Assembly: GCA_902762505.1 (NCBI GenBank)
Contig: CACWOQ010000041.1
Span: forward strand, 1-33,901
Reading direction: 5' to 3'
Length of the DNA: 33,901 nt
Source of the DNA: an uncultured Ruminococcus sp.
GTDB lineage: Bacteria; Bacillota; Clostridia; Oscillospirales; CAG-272
Below are positions 1 to 8,819 of this stretch, one piece after another (positions within the stretch are counted from its first letter, which is position 1; each line of letters starts with the position of its first letter). The notes beneath the pieces were generated by a model. The model had not been told where the DNA came from. It did no database searches and was given only the letters and a program-made list of their open reading frames with translations. Made by a program: the position numbers and the translations under genes.

Positions 1-188
1 TTGAGGCGAAGCCTCAATTCATAACTATTACGCATCGCGTGCAATCATAACTGTAAACTGTTTCTTTGACGTTTGTCACACAAACGTCCTGTCGGCAGAC
101 GTATGCGACAAAAAACCGGCCGGAATAAGGATCAACTATCCTTACCTCAACCGGTTTTTATTAACTGTCATTTAGAGCACCTTGCATT
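1..188 (-). repeat. Intergenic inverted-repeat element, copy 1 (truncated by window edge)
   Basis: The reverse complement of this stretch matches 16382-16569 with no gaps and about 11 substitutions over 188 bases (hand alignment, about 94% identical). It contains a terminator-like hairpin (110-159), a perfect 9-bp stem (68-76 with 80-88), a short stem (30-33 with 37-40) and the palindrome at 1-17. It lies directly downstream of the lipoprotein gene ending at 219. The shared sequence stops sharply at 188 on this side; the other end may continue beyond the window. No ORF or transposase is visible inside it. Confidence 0.9.
110..159 (-). terminator. Terminator hairpin inside repeat copy 1
   Basis: AAAAAACCGG at 110-119 pairs with CCGGTTTTT at 151-159, and AAGGAT pairs with ATCCTT around a five-base loop. 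Read on the minus strand, the stem ends in a T-run and follows the 219-1349 gene, so it probably ends the 4104-to-219 operon. G-T wobbles in the middle of the stem form only in RNA read from the minus strand, which supports that direction. A-rich and T-rich flanks on both sides mean some bidirectional activity is possible. Confidence 0.7.
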
Positions 189-218
189 CAAGGGACGTTT
201 TTCCGTCGGTATATATAC

Positions 219-1349
219 TTAATCCGTGTCCGGGATCAGAACTATTTCGGCTGTCGCCTCGAAGGGGACGGCGTTTCCGTCCGCGTCCGTCGCGGGTTCG
301 ATCGTCGATACCGCGCTGTAGCGCACTTTTGCCAGAACGGCGGGTTTTCCGTCGCAGTTGAACAGAATGTTGGATATGCGTTGAATTTTTATCAGGTTTT
401 CGTACGGGTTCTTTTCAAAAGACGAACGCATATATTCTTCAACGATTTCCTCGTCCTGCAGCGCGAGCGCCGCCGCCTTCTCATAAAAGCCATCCGGATT
501 CGGATCGCCGACGCGTCTGAAAAACACGCTCTCCCCGCTGATGACGAAACGGATCTGGTCGCCGGTCGGAAAACCGTAATAATCCTTTATAAGATGTACC
601 TCGTATTCAGGCTCCCTGTCTTCTTCGGTCATCCTGCGGAAACCGAGTTCCGCCTTTTTTTCCACTCCGTATTCAGAGACATCGGAGTAACCGGTCAGGA
701 TCTGGCACACGTACTGCGACCTGTCGATCGACCCGGGCAAGTACGCATCAACAGTCTCAAGCAGCTGTTCTTCGGTTTCAAACGTAAGCATATCGGTTGT
801 TTTGCTTATAATGAAACCGACAAGCTCTTTGTCGCCTCTTCTTACGGACAACGCGACACGGTCACCGATTTTCCCGCGCCTGTAATGGTCCGTGATACTT
901 GAGTCAAGCTCGGTCATACTGTCATCATAATCCGCCGTGTATTCCACTCCGAGGATCGCCGCGGTAAACTCCTTCGGAACCGTGTTGTCTTTGAACGGCT
1001 CGCGATAGTATGATTCTGACGGCGCCGCCGATACGCCGGCGGTACTCTCGTAATCGGATACCGAATATTTCATATCCTTGACCGGATACTTCTTCATAAG
1101 AGCCGCCTGCTCCTCGGTCGGTACTTCCGGTTCCGGTGATTCCGTATCTTGTTTTGATTCATTCGTAAGCGTTTCAGCGATATCTGTTTCAAACGTGTCG
1201 AATACCGTTGTGACGTTATCTGACGCTTCGGAATCGTTTTCTTTTTTTGTTACGTCGCCTACTATGGAACTGCCGCATCCTGTCAAAAACACAGACAGAA
1301 CAATAATCGCGGCAATCAAAGATGAAAGACGGATTTTCAAGTTTCTCAT
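219..1349 (-). CDS. Putative secreted lipoprotein of unknown function
   Basis: A 376-residue protein begins with a lipoprotein signal peptide: basic residues, a hydrophobic stretch (about 9-22) and the lipobox L-T-G-C with the lipidated Cys at 25. It should therefore be anchored on the outer face of the membrane. The next 50 or so residues are rich in Ser, Thr and Glu, like a flexible linker, followed by a mixed alpha/beta-looking region I do not recognise. The ATG at 1349 was chosen because GGAGGT lies seven bases upstream; a longer frame opening at 1397 lacks this and would overlap the preceding gene. The gene starts 16 bases after the end of the caspase-like gene and is probably cotranscribed with it, so the two may act together outside the cell. 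No enzymatic motif was found. Confidence 0.8.
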   Translation of the reverse strand: MRNLKIRLSSLIAAIIVLSVFLTGCGSSIVGDVTKKENDSEASDNVTTVFDTFETDIAETLTNESKQDTESPEPEVPTEEQAALMKKYPVKDMKYSVSDYESTAGVSAAPSESYYREPFKDNTVPKEFTAAILGVEYTADYDDSMTELDSSITDHYRRGKIGDRVALSVRRGDKELVGFIISKTTDMLTFETEEQLLETVDAYLPGSIDRSQYVCQILTGYSDVSEYGVEKKAELGFRRMTEEDREPEYEVHLIKDYYGFPTGDQIRFVISGESVFFRRVGDPNPDGFYEKAAALALQDEEIVEEYMRSSFEKNPYENLIKIQRISNILFNCDGKPAVLAKVRYSAVSTIEPATDADGNAVPFEATAEIVLIPDTD

Positions 1350-1365
1350 AACATTACCTCCAAAA

Positions 1366-4104
1366 TCAATTCCACGCATTACTGCTTGGCAATACATTCG
1401 TACCGAATATCACACAGCTATTCATAACAACATGTTCGCCTTCATAATAGTAATCCATCAAATCGGGATATTTTTTTGCTGTATCACTCATAGCCGCAGA
1501 AACAATTGAGCTGTATGATTTTGTTTGATCGCCAAAGTTATCGCATAGGTGTTCGGTAAATTTTTTCATCCAATACCTATCGCCTGTCATCGGTATAGAC
1601 ATCGAAAAACCTATTACCGTATTCACCCCTGCGTCAAGCGTCGCCTGGCAAAGGTTGTTTGCGCCTATCCCGCCTTTTGCCGTCAGGCATGAAACGTAAA
1701 CAACCAAATCACACATATCAAAGGCGCCGCCGTCATCATTCAGAATCAACCCGATCTTACTGCTGTTAATGTATGTATTATGCATATTCACGACCATTTG
1801 AGATCCGTGACCGTTCACAAACACCGCTTTGGAATATCTCATTCTGTCGATAGCTTCATCGCGATTAACAGCGTGCTCACTATATGATGAACTTTTGAAT
1901 ACATTTGTAATACCGATATTAGCGAGCGAATTTTGCATTACAGTATATTCCGACGTTATGGGATAATCGTCATGCCCGTCAACCATCGACACGCTCTTTT
2001 TACTGCAAATTACCCATTCGTCTGAATAATTGTAGTCTGAAACGTATGTATTCAGTTCAATAGCAGCACCGTTTGTACCACTCCACCCTGACGTCGAAAC
2101 AGCAAGCGCTTTACTGTTATCCGTATAAGGAGAAATCACGAACCCTTCATCATCTTCAACACACCTTATCTTCCATCTGTAATCATTCGTTATTATATCT
2201 GAGGTTATGATGACAGAATTGCTGTTATTCAATCCAATGTAATAAGGAATGTTGCCGTTGTTTTTTTTAATCGTATAGTATCCACTTGTATCAGAAAGCC
2301 TATTATAATATATATACCACAGTTGACTGGTTTGATTGAAGGTCCATTGACATAATGTGTTACCTTCCGTGAGAGTATTGTTTAAAACCGACAGATGACG
2401 TTCACTCTCATAATTTCTGAAATAATACGCGTCATCCCTTAGCGTTACGTGAAGCGGTATGCCGAACGTGTCAATTATATAGTTATGTGTTATTAAATGA
2501 CAAAAAACATAATATACGCCTAATTTTTTTCCTGTAACATTACAGAATCCGGTCTGCGGGATCGAAGCGTTCTGTACAGATATTTCATTACCGTCAAACG
2601 GGAAATATTCATATAAAATGTTAGATGAGAACATGTGGTCAAGGTTCACAAGTACAGAATCCATTTCATATAAATACACTCTCGAACCATACTTGTCAAA
2701 ATGAACATTGTCCTGTACCGTGTAGGTTATAACGATGTATGGCTTATTGCTGCTCCTATTGTATGAAGCAAAGGTTTTTGACAAGTAAGTACTTGAATCC
2801 TCAACGCTGTCGGAAGCTTTGAATAGCAACCCTTTATTCTTTTGAGCGCTATACTGTTTCCATATTTGAACAGCTGCCGTTATATTAAATCCATAATAAT
2901 GTGAAGGACTGTTTCCGACTCCGTTACTATATGATATCGTTTTCGAATCGAGCTCTTCTGAATAATAGCTGTTTGGGCTGACATTATTCCAGCATGACGA
3001 AGAATTGTTCTCAGACCAATCATTCCCCGTAAATCTGTAACAGTAAACTGTCATAGAAGAAGATTCACACATCAAATCTCTCAGATATACCTTCGCATCA
3101 ACAATATTTGAAGAACGCGATATCGCAGAGAGATTCAAATTGGGAAACTTCATCAGTATTCTTGATTTGCCGTATGTTTGACGTTTGCCTACGAAAATGG
3201 AACCTGATGTTCCCGCAGGTATCTGATCATCACTGTTTATTGTCAAATCTTCAATTGCACCGGAATCGGTCAAATTCAAAAGTTCGACGTCAGGATCAAT
3301 CACAAGCGGGTAAAGACTTTCGTTTTCAAATATCATTTTATCTGCCGTTACCGAAAGCCTGTAAAGCTCGTCAGGTATCAATTCATCGTACGTAGCCTCC
3401 CCGTTGGTACAGAATTCATGGTTTACTGAATATACAAGAATATCTCCGAAATTAACAAGCGGTTCTCCTTTTTTATTATTCAGTATGATATTACCGTCCT
3501 TTTCAGCCATGCTCAAACCGTTTGTTCGAACCAGAAAGCTGAAACTGTCTTTTTCTATGGGATGGTTGAGGACTATCTCTTCTTTGAAGCCGGTATAAGT
3601 AAGACTATATACGTAATTTATATCATCATCACAAAAGTAAATGATCTTATTTTCATAAATCTTTTTACTTTTACTTTTTTGTTCCGGATACAGTGAAACA
3701 GCAACTCCGCTATAATTAACAGATATCCCATCATTTAGGCTGTCAGAAAAAAGAATTTCTGCAGGATGCTGTAAAGATCTTATATATCCGTCGCGTTCCT
3801 GCTTTAAATCCAGCGTTACATCTTTAATGTGACCGTCATCGACATATTTAACAGGATAATCATATGTGATCATCGTTTCGGTGCCATCCGCGTTCTGAAA
3901 AACAAACGTATTAAGGTCTTCTTCTTTATCCTTCAAACGCGCTGTAAAAGAGGCAGTATCCGGAACAGTTTCTTTAACTACGTCAGGCAGAGCTAACACA
4001 TCATCTTTTTTGAGTTCAGTTATTGAAATACCGTTTACGCATATTGAGTTAAGCAAGAGCAAAACGCTCAAAAGAACGGAAGCGACAGCAGTTGATTTCT
4101 TCAT
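1366..4104 (-). CDS. Secreted DNRLRE-like / ricin-like / caspase-CHAT-like multidomain protein
   Basis: A 912-residue protein with an N-terminal signal peptide (hydrophobic 8-25). Residues about 60-270 resemble the leader region of WapA/Rhs-like wall proteins. Residues about 275-465 resemble a DNRLRE domain, with a beta-rich fold, a 'LMKF' segment, an Asn-Ile-Thr near 407-409 and a 'GLLFKA' segment. Residues about 560-700 look like a ricin-type beta-trefoil with three degenerate QxW motifs (QLW 594-596, YRW about 642-644, DEW 695-697). Residues about 705-905 resemble clan CD/CHAT peptidases: a hydrophobic strand leads into N-G-H-G (His766), a second strand leads into V-S-C (Cys806), and then an 'AGVNTVIG' segment follows. 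That His-Cys pair is the expected catalytic dyad. The ATG follows AGGAGGGAG. The gene is visibly AT-rich compared with murD next door. Domain calls are from pattern reading and need profile searches; substrate is unknown. Confidence 0.75.
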   Translation of the reverse strand: MKKSTAVASVLLSVLLLLNSICVNGISITELKKDDVLALPDVVKETVPDTASFTARLKDKEEDLNTFVFQNADGTETMITYDYPVKYVDDGHIKDVTLDLKQERDGYIRSLQHPAEILFSDSLNDGISVNYSGVAVSLYPEQKSKSKKIYENKIIYFCDDDINYVYSLTYTGFKEEIVLNHPIEKDSFSFLVRTNGLSMAEKDGNIILNNKKGEPLVNFGDILVYSVNHEFCTNGEATYDELIPDELYRLSVTADKMIFENESLYPLVIDPDVELLNLTDSGAIEDLTINSDDQIPAGTSGSIFVGKRQTYGKSRILMKFPNLNLSAISRSSNIVDAKVYLRDLMCESSSMTVYCYRFTGNDWSENNSSSCWNNVSPNSYYSEELDSKTISYSNGVGNSPSHYYGFNITAAVQIWKQYSAQKNKGLLFKASDSVEDSSTYLSKTFASYNRSSNKPYIVITYTVQDNVHFDKYGSRVYLYEMDSVLVNLDHMFSSNILYEYFPFDGNEISVQNASIPQTGFCNVTGKKLGVYYVFCHLITHNYIIDTFGIPLHVTLRDDAYYFRNYESERHLSVLNNTLTEGNTLCQWTFNQTSQLWYIYYNRLSDTSGYYTIKKNNGNIPYYIGLNNSNSVIITSDIITNDYRWKIRCVEDDEGFVISPYTDNSKALAVSTSGWSGTNGAAIELNTYVSDYNYSDEWVICSKKSVSMVDGHDDYPITSEYTVMQNSLANIGITNVFKSSSYSEHAVNRDEAIDRMRYSKAVFVNGHGSQMVVNMHNTYINSSKIGLILNDDGGAFDMCDLVVYVSCLTAKGGIGANNLCQATLDAGVNTVIGFSMSIPMTGDRYWMKKFTEHLCDNFGDQTKSYSSIVSAAMSDTAKKYPDLMDYYYEGEHVVMNSCVIFGTNVLPSSNAWN

Positions 4105-4133
4105 AATTAACTCCCTCCTGTATTTACATTTTA

Positions 4134-4162
4134 ATCATATCATATCTTTCCGCACTTGTCAA
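4134..4162 (-). promoter_or_regulatory. Promoter for the caspase-like/lipoprotein operon
   Basis: On the minus strand TTGACA (4157-4162) and TATGAT (4134-4139) are separated by 17 bases, a near-consensus housekeeping sigma promoter. It sits 30 bases upstream of the start at 4104 and is arranged back to back with the murD promoter. Confidence 0.8.
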
Positions 4163-4200
4163 CAGCATTTTTGAATTTTTTATTTTTTCGCCTTTACGTA

Positions 4201-4229
4201 TTGCAATAAAAGAAAAAATATTGTATAAT
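4201..4229 (+). promoter_or_regulatory. Promoter for murD and the M42 genes
   Basis: TTGCAA (4201-4206) and a perfect TATAAT (4224-4229) are separated by 17 bases, 28 bases upstream of the murD start. It diverges from the promoter at 4134-4162; the two cores are about 40 bases apart. Confidence 0.8.
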
Positions 4230-4257
4230 AACAGGGATCTCATTCAAGGGGGATATT

Positions 4258-5655
4258 ATGACTTTAAACGAATACGCGGAATATATAAAAGGCAAAACGG
4301 TATCGGTGATAGGGCTCGGGGTGAGCAATATGCCGCTTATCAGGCTGCTTCACAGGCTCGGCGCGGATATCGTCGCGCGTGACAAAAAGACGGCGGAGCA
4401 GCTCGGCGGGGCGTACGCGGAGCTTACCGCGCTCGGCGTGAGGACGGCGCTCGGCGACGGGTATCTGTCGGACGTAAAAGAGCAGATCATCTTCCGCTCG
4501 CCGGGTCTCCGTTACGATATCCCGGAGCTTGCCGCGGCTGCCGCAAACGGCTCCGTCATTTCAAGCGAAATGGAGCTTTTTTTCTCGCTCTGCCCGTGCA
4601 AGATCATCGGCATCACCGGCTCCGACGGCAAGACGACGACAACGACCGTTACGTCGCTGATATTGCAAAAGCAGGCCGAGCTTGACGGATCGGACAGAAA
4701 AATATGGCTCGGCGGCAATATCGGCGTGCCGCTGATCGGCTGCGTTGAGCAGATAAAGCCGGACGATATATGCGTCGTAGAGCTATCGTCGTTCCAGCTG
4801 CACACGATGAAGGAAAGCCCGTCCGTCGCCGCCGTGACGAACGTCACGCCGAACCATCTGAACTGGCACACGGATATGGACGAATATATCGACGCGAAGG
4901 CGAACATCTTCCGCCATCAGACAAAAAACGGCAGCGTCGTCCTGAACTACGAAAACGAAACGACGCGCAAATACGCGGATGAAGCCCCGGGCCGCGTCTG
5001 CTTCTTCTCCTCTAAGCGCATCCCGCCCGAAGGCGACGCCGTGTATGAACGTGACGGCGCGATATATCTGCGCCGCGGCGGCTGCGAAGAGAAGATCATC
5101 GAAACGGCTGATATAAGGCTTTCCGGCAGACACAACGTTGAAAACTACATGACGGCGATAGGACTCACGGCGGGGCTCGTTACGCCGCGCGCCGTGTACG
5201 AGGTCGCCTCGGCTTTCCCGGGCGTAGAGCACAGGCTCGAATTCGTGCGCGAGCTTGACGGGGTAAAGTATTACAACGGCTCGATAGACTCATCCCCCAC
5301 GAGGACGATAGCGGCGCTTTCGTGCTTCTCCTCTCCCGTCGTCGTGATACTCGGCGGCTACGACAAGAATCTCGATTACGCGCCTTTGTGCGAACCGCTT
5401 TTCGAGCACGCGCACGCAGCCGTGCTGACGGGTCAGAACGGCGAAAAGATATACAGGGCGCTTTGCGATCACGGTATACCCGAGGGCTTTGAGTTGATAA
5501 AGGAACCGGATTTTGAAAAAGCCGTTTACGCCGCAAGACGCGCGGCAAAGCCCGGTGATATACTGATCCTCTCCCCCGCCGCCGCAAGCTTCGACCGTTT
5601 CAAAAACTTCGACGAACGCGGGAAAGTATTCAAGGAGATCGTAAAAGGCTTCTGA
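4258..5655 (+). CDS. murD: UDP-N-acetylmuramoyl-L-alanine--D-glutamate ligase (MurD)
   Basis: MurD adds D-glutamate to UDP-MurNAc-L-Ala in the cytoplasm using ATP, an essential step of peptidoglycan precursor synthesis. The 465-residue length is normal for the family. Residues about 13-20 carry a Rossmann-like 'VIGLG' UDP-binding start. The ATP loop is G-S-D-G-K-T-T at 121-127. The Mur ligase central block (VVELSSFQL at about 173-181, then NVTPNHLNWH) and the C-terminal 'ILGGYDK' block are all present. The ATG follows AAGGGGGA. It is not beside other mur or division genes here, but heads a same-strand run with three peptidases. It probably shares their transcript, because only 51 bases without an obvious terminator separate it from the next gene. 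Confidence 0.95.
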   Translation: MTLNEYAEYIKGKTVSVIGLGVSNMPLIRLLHRLGADIVARDKKTAEQLGGAYAELTALGVRTALGDGYLSDVKEQIIFRSPGLRYDIPELAAAAANGSVISSEMELFFSLCPCKIIGITGSDGKTTTTTVTSLILQKQAELDGSDRKIWLGGNIGVPLIGCVEQIKPDDICVVELSSFQLHTMKESPSVAAVTNVTPNHLNWHTDMDEYIDAKANIFRHQTKNGSVVLNYENETTRKYADEAPGRVCFFSSKRIPPEGDAVYERDGAIYLRRGGCEEKIIETADIRLSGRHNVENYMTAIGLTAGLVTPRAVYEVASAFPGVEHRLEFVRELDGVKYYNGSIDSSPTRTIAALSCFSSPVVVILGGYDKNLDYAPLCEPLFEHAHAAVLTGQNGEKIYRALCDHGIPEGFELIKEPDFEKAVYAARRAAKPGDILILSPAAASFDRFKNFDERGKVFKEIVKGF

Positions 5656-5706
5656 CTTTACCTTCGGTCTTCATTACAACGTAATTCAAACGAAAGGATA
5701 TATAAT

Positions 5707-6747
5707 ATGGCAGATCTGTTTGATTTAACGTCACGTCTGACCTGCGGCTGCTCCGTTTCCGGCTTTGAGCACGGACAGCTTGACGCACTCGAATACATAC
5801 GTGACAAATACTTTGACGAGATGCGGCGCGAGCCGGCGGGCAGCTACGTCTTCATCCGCCGTGCGAAAAAGCCGGGATATCCGCGCATCATGTTCGACGC
5901 CCACATGGACGAGGTCGGCATGATGGTCACGGAGATCCTCGACGGAGGCTTTCTCCGCGTCACGAACATAGGCGGGCTTGACACGCGCATCCTTCCCGCC
6001 GCCGACGTTACCGTCTACGGGAAGGAAACTCTTTACGGCGTCGTCGTCTCGACGCCTCCTCATCTTCAGACGGGCGACAGGATGAAGCTCCCGAAGGTGC
6101 AGGATATGCTGATAGACACGGGGCTTTCAAAGGAAAAAGCGGAGGAGCTTATCCCGGTCGGCTCTCCGGTCGGATACCGCTTCAAGCTGACGAGGCTTAA
6201 AAACAACCGTATCTGCGGCAAGGGCTTTGACGACAAGATCTGCGCTGTCGCCGGCATCGCCGCGATCGAGCAGCTTATAAACGAAGGATACGCGGGCGAG
6301 CTGATACTGCTGCTTTCGACGAAAGAAGAGATCTCCCGCGCGGTAGTCGCGGCGGTATACGAGCTTCAGCCCGATTACGCGATAGTTTTCGACGTCTGCT
6401 GCGCGTGGGTACCGGAATGCGATGAAAACGCGATCAGAAAAACGACCGTCGGCGACGGGCCCGAGATCTCGCTTTCCGCCATCACCGACGTAAGATTCAC
6501 GAAGCGGCTGATCGAATTCGCAAGAAAAAACGGATTTAAACACACCGTCTGCGTCGAGGCGACGAGCACGGGCACGAACGCGAACGACATCCCGCTCGTC
6601 GGCATGGGGATCCCGACGCTTCTCGTCTCAATACCGCTGAAAAACATGCACACCTACAGCGAGGTCGTCTCGCTTGACGACGTGGCGGAGACGGCGTCTC
6701 TCGTCGCCGGATTTATAAAAGAGCTCGGAGGTGAACACAATGGCTAA
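5707..6747 (+). CDS. M42 family metallo-aminopeptidase, copy 1
   Basis: A 346-residue cytosolic peptidase of the M42 (glutamyl aminopeptidase/deblocking aminopeptidase) family, which uses two metal ions to remove N-terminal residues from peptides and often forms large self-compartmentalised shells. Visible ligand motifs are D-A-H-M-D-E (His66), F-D-D-K (Asp175/176), K-E-E (Glu207/208, the catalytic pair), an Asp near 229 and a His at 315. The sequence around the Glu pair and the last His is less typical than in the two following paralogs, for example K-E-E-I-S rather than E-E-V-G, so its specificity may differ. The start is preceded by GAAAGGA. Its end overlaps the next gene by eight bases, so translation is likely coupled. 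Confidence 0.9.
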   Translation: MADLFDLTSRLTCGCSVSGFEHGQLDALEYIRDKYFDEMRREPAGSYVFIRRAKKPGYPRIMFDAHMDEVGMMVTEILDGGFLRVTNIGGLDTRILPAADVTVYGKETLYGVVVSTPPHLQTGDRMKLPKVQDMLIDTGLSKEKAEELIPVGSPVGYRFKLTRLKNNRICGKGFDDKICAVAGIAAIEQLINEGYAGELILLLSTKEEISRAVVAAVYELQPDYAIVFDVCCAWVPECDENAIRKTTVGDGPEISLSAITDVRFTKRLIEFARKNGFKHTVCVEATSTGTNANDIPLVGMGIPTLLVSIPLKNMHTYSEVVSLDDVAETASLVAGFIKELGGEHNG

Positions 6748-7804
6748 GGGAATTGAGCTTCTTGAAAAGCTGTGTCAGGCTTTCGGACCGACAAGCTGCG
6801 AATACGACGTCGCGGACGTCATATGCAAACAGCTCGAGGGCAAATACGACGAGCACACGGTCGATTTCATAGGCGATCACGTCTTCCGCATCAAAGGAAA
6901 AACGGATAAAAAACTGATGCTCTCCGCCCACATGGACGAGGTAGGGCTTATGATCTCCGGGATCGACGAACACGGATACCTTCATTTTCAGCCGGTCGGC
7001 GGCTTTGACGTCAAGGTGCTGTGCGGCAGAAAGCTTTTCGTCGGCAATTACGGAAAAGAAAAGATCAGCGGACTGATAGCTTCAAAGGCGATCCACCAGC
7101 AGTCCGCCGAGGAGCGCGGCAAGGCGACTCCGATAGATAAAATGTACATCGACATAGGCGCGACCTCGAAGGAGGACGCGGAAAAATACGTTGAAGTCGG
7201 CGACTACGCCGTATTCGATTCCGATTTCGTAAAGTTCGGCGACGGTATGATCAAGGGCAAGGCTGTCGACGACAGGCTCGGCTGCGCGATCCTCTGCGAC
7301 GTGATAGACTACATACACGAAAACAAAATCGTGCCGGACTTCGATCTTTATTTCTGCTTCACCGTGCGTGAAGAGGTCGGGCGCTCAGGCGCGCTCGTCA
7401 CCGCGAACAGGATCCGCCCCGATATGGCGCTCGTTCTCGAGGCTACCGCCGTCGGCGACATCGCCGACACGCCGGATCACAAGCGCGTAGCGGACACGGG
7501 CAAGGGTCCCACGGTTTCGTTCATGGACAACGGCACCGCGTATCTGCCCGAGATGGTCGATTTCGCGATGGGTCTCGGCGAAAAGCACAACATACCGTGC
7601 CAGCTGAAAAGATACGTTTCCGGCGGAAACGACGCCGGTCATATCCACAAATCGTCCGGCGGCGTGAAGACGATAGCGGTTTCATGCCCGACGAGATACA
7701 TTCACTCCGCGTCGTGCGTGTTCAACTCAGCCGACTACGACAGTATGTACCGCCTCGCCCGGCAGACAGCTCTCTGCCCGGTCGATGAAACACCCGTAAA
7801 ATAA
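6740..7804 (+). CDS. M42 family metallo-aminopeptidase, copy 2
   Basis: A 354-residue M42 peptidase and the second of three consecutive paralogs. Metal and catalytic motifs are intact: S-A-H-M-D-E-V-G (His64), V-D-D-R (Asp177/178), R-E-E-V-G (Glu211/212) and a terminal T-R-Y-I-H-S. I placed the start at the ATG at 6740 because GGAGG lies six bases upstream. A GTG at 6731 is in frame, but the ribosome binding site would then be almost adjacent to it. The ATG overlaps the end of copy 1 by eight bases. Copies 2 and 3 look closer to the family consensus than copy 1. The substrate cannot be told from sequence; the three copies may form homo- or hetero-oligomeric shells. Confidence 0.92.
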   Translation: MAKGIELLEKLCQAFGPTSCEYDVADVICKQLEGKYDEHTVDFIGDHVFRIKGKTDKKLMLSAHMDEVGLMISGIDEHGYLHFQPVGGFDVKVLCGRKLFVGNYGKEKISGLIASKAIHQQSAEERGKATPIDKMYIDIGATSKEDAEKYVEVGDYAVFDSDFVKFGDGMIKGKAVDDRLGCAILCDVIDYIHENKIVPDFDLYFCFTVREEVGRSGALVTANRIRPDMALVLEATAVGDIADTPDHKRVADTGKGPTVSFMDNGTAYLPEMVDFAMGLGEKHNIPCQLKRYVSGGNDAGHIHKSSGGVKTIAVSCPTRYIHSASCVFNSADYDSMYRLARQTALCPVDETPVK

Positions 7805-7817
7805 AAGGAGAATTATT

Positions 7818-8819
7818 ATGATAAATGATCTTAAAGCCATAATGAACGTTCCGGGAGCGCCCTCCCGCGAAGCGCTTATCGCCGACAAGCTCAGCGAAAT
7901 GATAAAACCGTACGTCGACGAGGTGAACAAAGACCCGCTCGGCAACGTGATCGCCGTCAGACACGGTAAGGCTAAGGAAAAGCAGAAGATAATGTTCTGC
8001 GCCCATATGGATGAGATAGGCTTCATCGTGACGTATATCCAGGACAACGGTCTTGTAAGAGTCACGAGCGCCGGATATATCGACTACATAGCCGCCTCGA
8101 ACTGCCGCGTCAGATTTGAAAACGGCACCGTCGGCGTTCTCTGCCCCGAGGGGAAGACCGAGCCGAAGGATCTGAAGGCGGACAAGTTCTACATAGATCT
8201 CGGCGTGAAGACGAAGAAAGAGGCGGAGCGCAGAGTGAAGATCGGTATGACCGGCGCGGTCGTACCGTCCTGCGTGAAGCTCGCCGGCAAAAGATACACG
8301 GGCAGACCCTTCGACGACAGAGTAGGCTGCTATATTTTAGTCGAAGCGGCGAAAAAAGTAAAAGCGCCCGTAAACGATATTTACTTCGTATTCTCCGTTC
8401 AGGAGGAGGTCGGCTGCCGCGGCTCGCGCACAGCTTCCTTCAACGTACGCCCCGATATAGGCATAGCCGTTGACGTAACGCCCTCGGGCGACGTTGTCGG
8501 CGCAGGAACGAATCTCTGCGTCAAGCTCGGCGACGGCGCGGCGATAAAAGTCAAGGACAACTCCGTTATGTGCGATCAGAAGCTCGTCTTCTCGCTGCAC
8601 GAGCTTGCAAAGAAGAAGAACATCCCGTATCAGACCGAGGTACTGACGTACGGCGGCACGGACGCGTCTTCCATGCAGACGGTCGCCGGCGGTTCCCGCG
8701 CGGGCGGCATTTCGATACCGATACGCTTCTGCCACACTCCGAACGAGATCATAGACATGACGGACGTTGAAGCGTGCGTCGATCTTATCGCCGCGGTCTG
8801 CGAAGAAAAGGAAATATGA
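7818..8819 (+). CDS. M42 family metallo-aminopeptidase, copy 3
   Basis: A 333-residue M42 peptidase with all expected signatures: C-A-H-M-D-E-I-G (His63), F-D-D-R-V-G (Asp166/167), Q-E-E-V-G (Glu196/197), V-D-V-T and a final R-F-C-H-T. The start follows AAAGGAG with good spacing, 13 bases after the end of copy 2. Its stop overlaps the next start in an ATGA, so the downstream lyase-like gene is translationally coupled. Protein sequence divergence among the three copies is obvious by eye, which points to an old duplication rather than a recent one. Confidence 0.93.
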   Translation: MINDLKAIMNVPGAPSREALIADKLSEMIKPYVDEVNKDPLGNVIAVRHGKAKEKQKIMFCAHMDEIGFIVTYIQDNGLVRVTSAGYIDYIAASNCRVRFENGTVGVLCPEGKTEPKDLKADKFYIDLGVKTKKEAERRVKIGMTGAVVPSCVKLAGKRYTGRPFDDRVGCYILVEAAKKVKAPVNDIYFVFSVQEEVGCRGSRTASFNVRPDIGIAVDVTPSGDVVGAGTNLCVKLGDGAAIKVKDNSVMCDQKLVFSLHELAKKKNIPYQTEVLTYGGTDASSMQTVAGGSRAGGISIPIRFCHTPNEIIDMTDVEACVDLIAAVCEEKEI

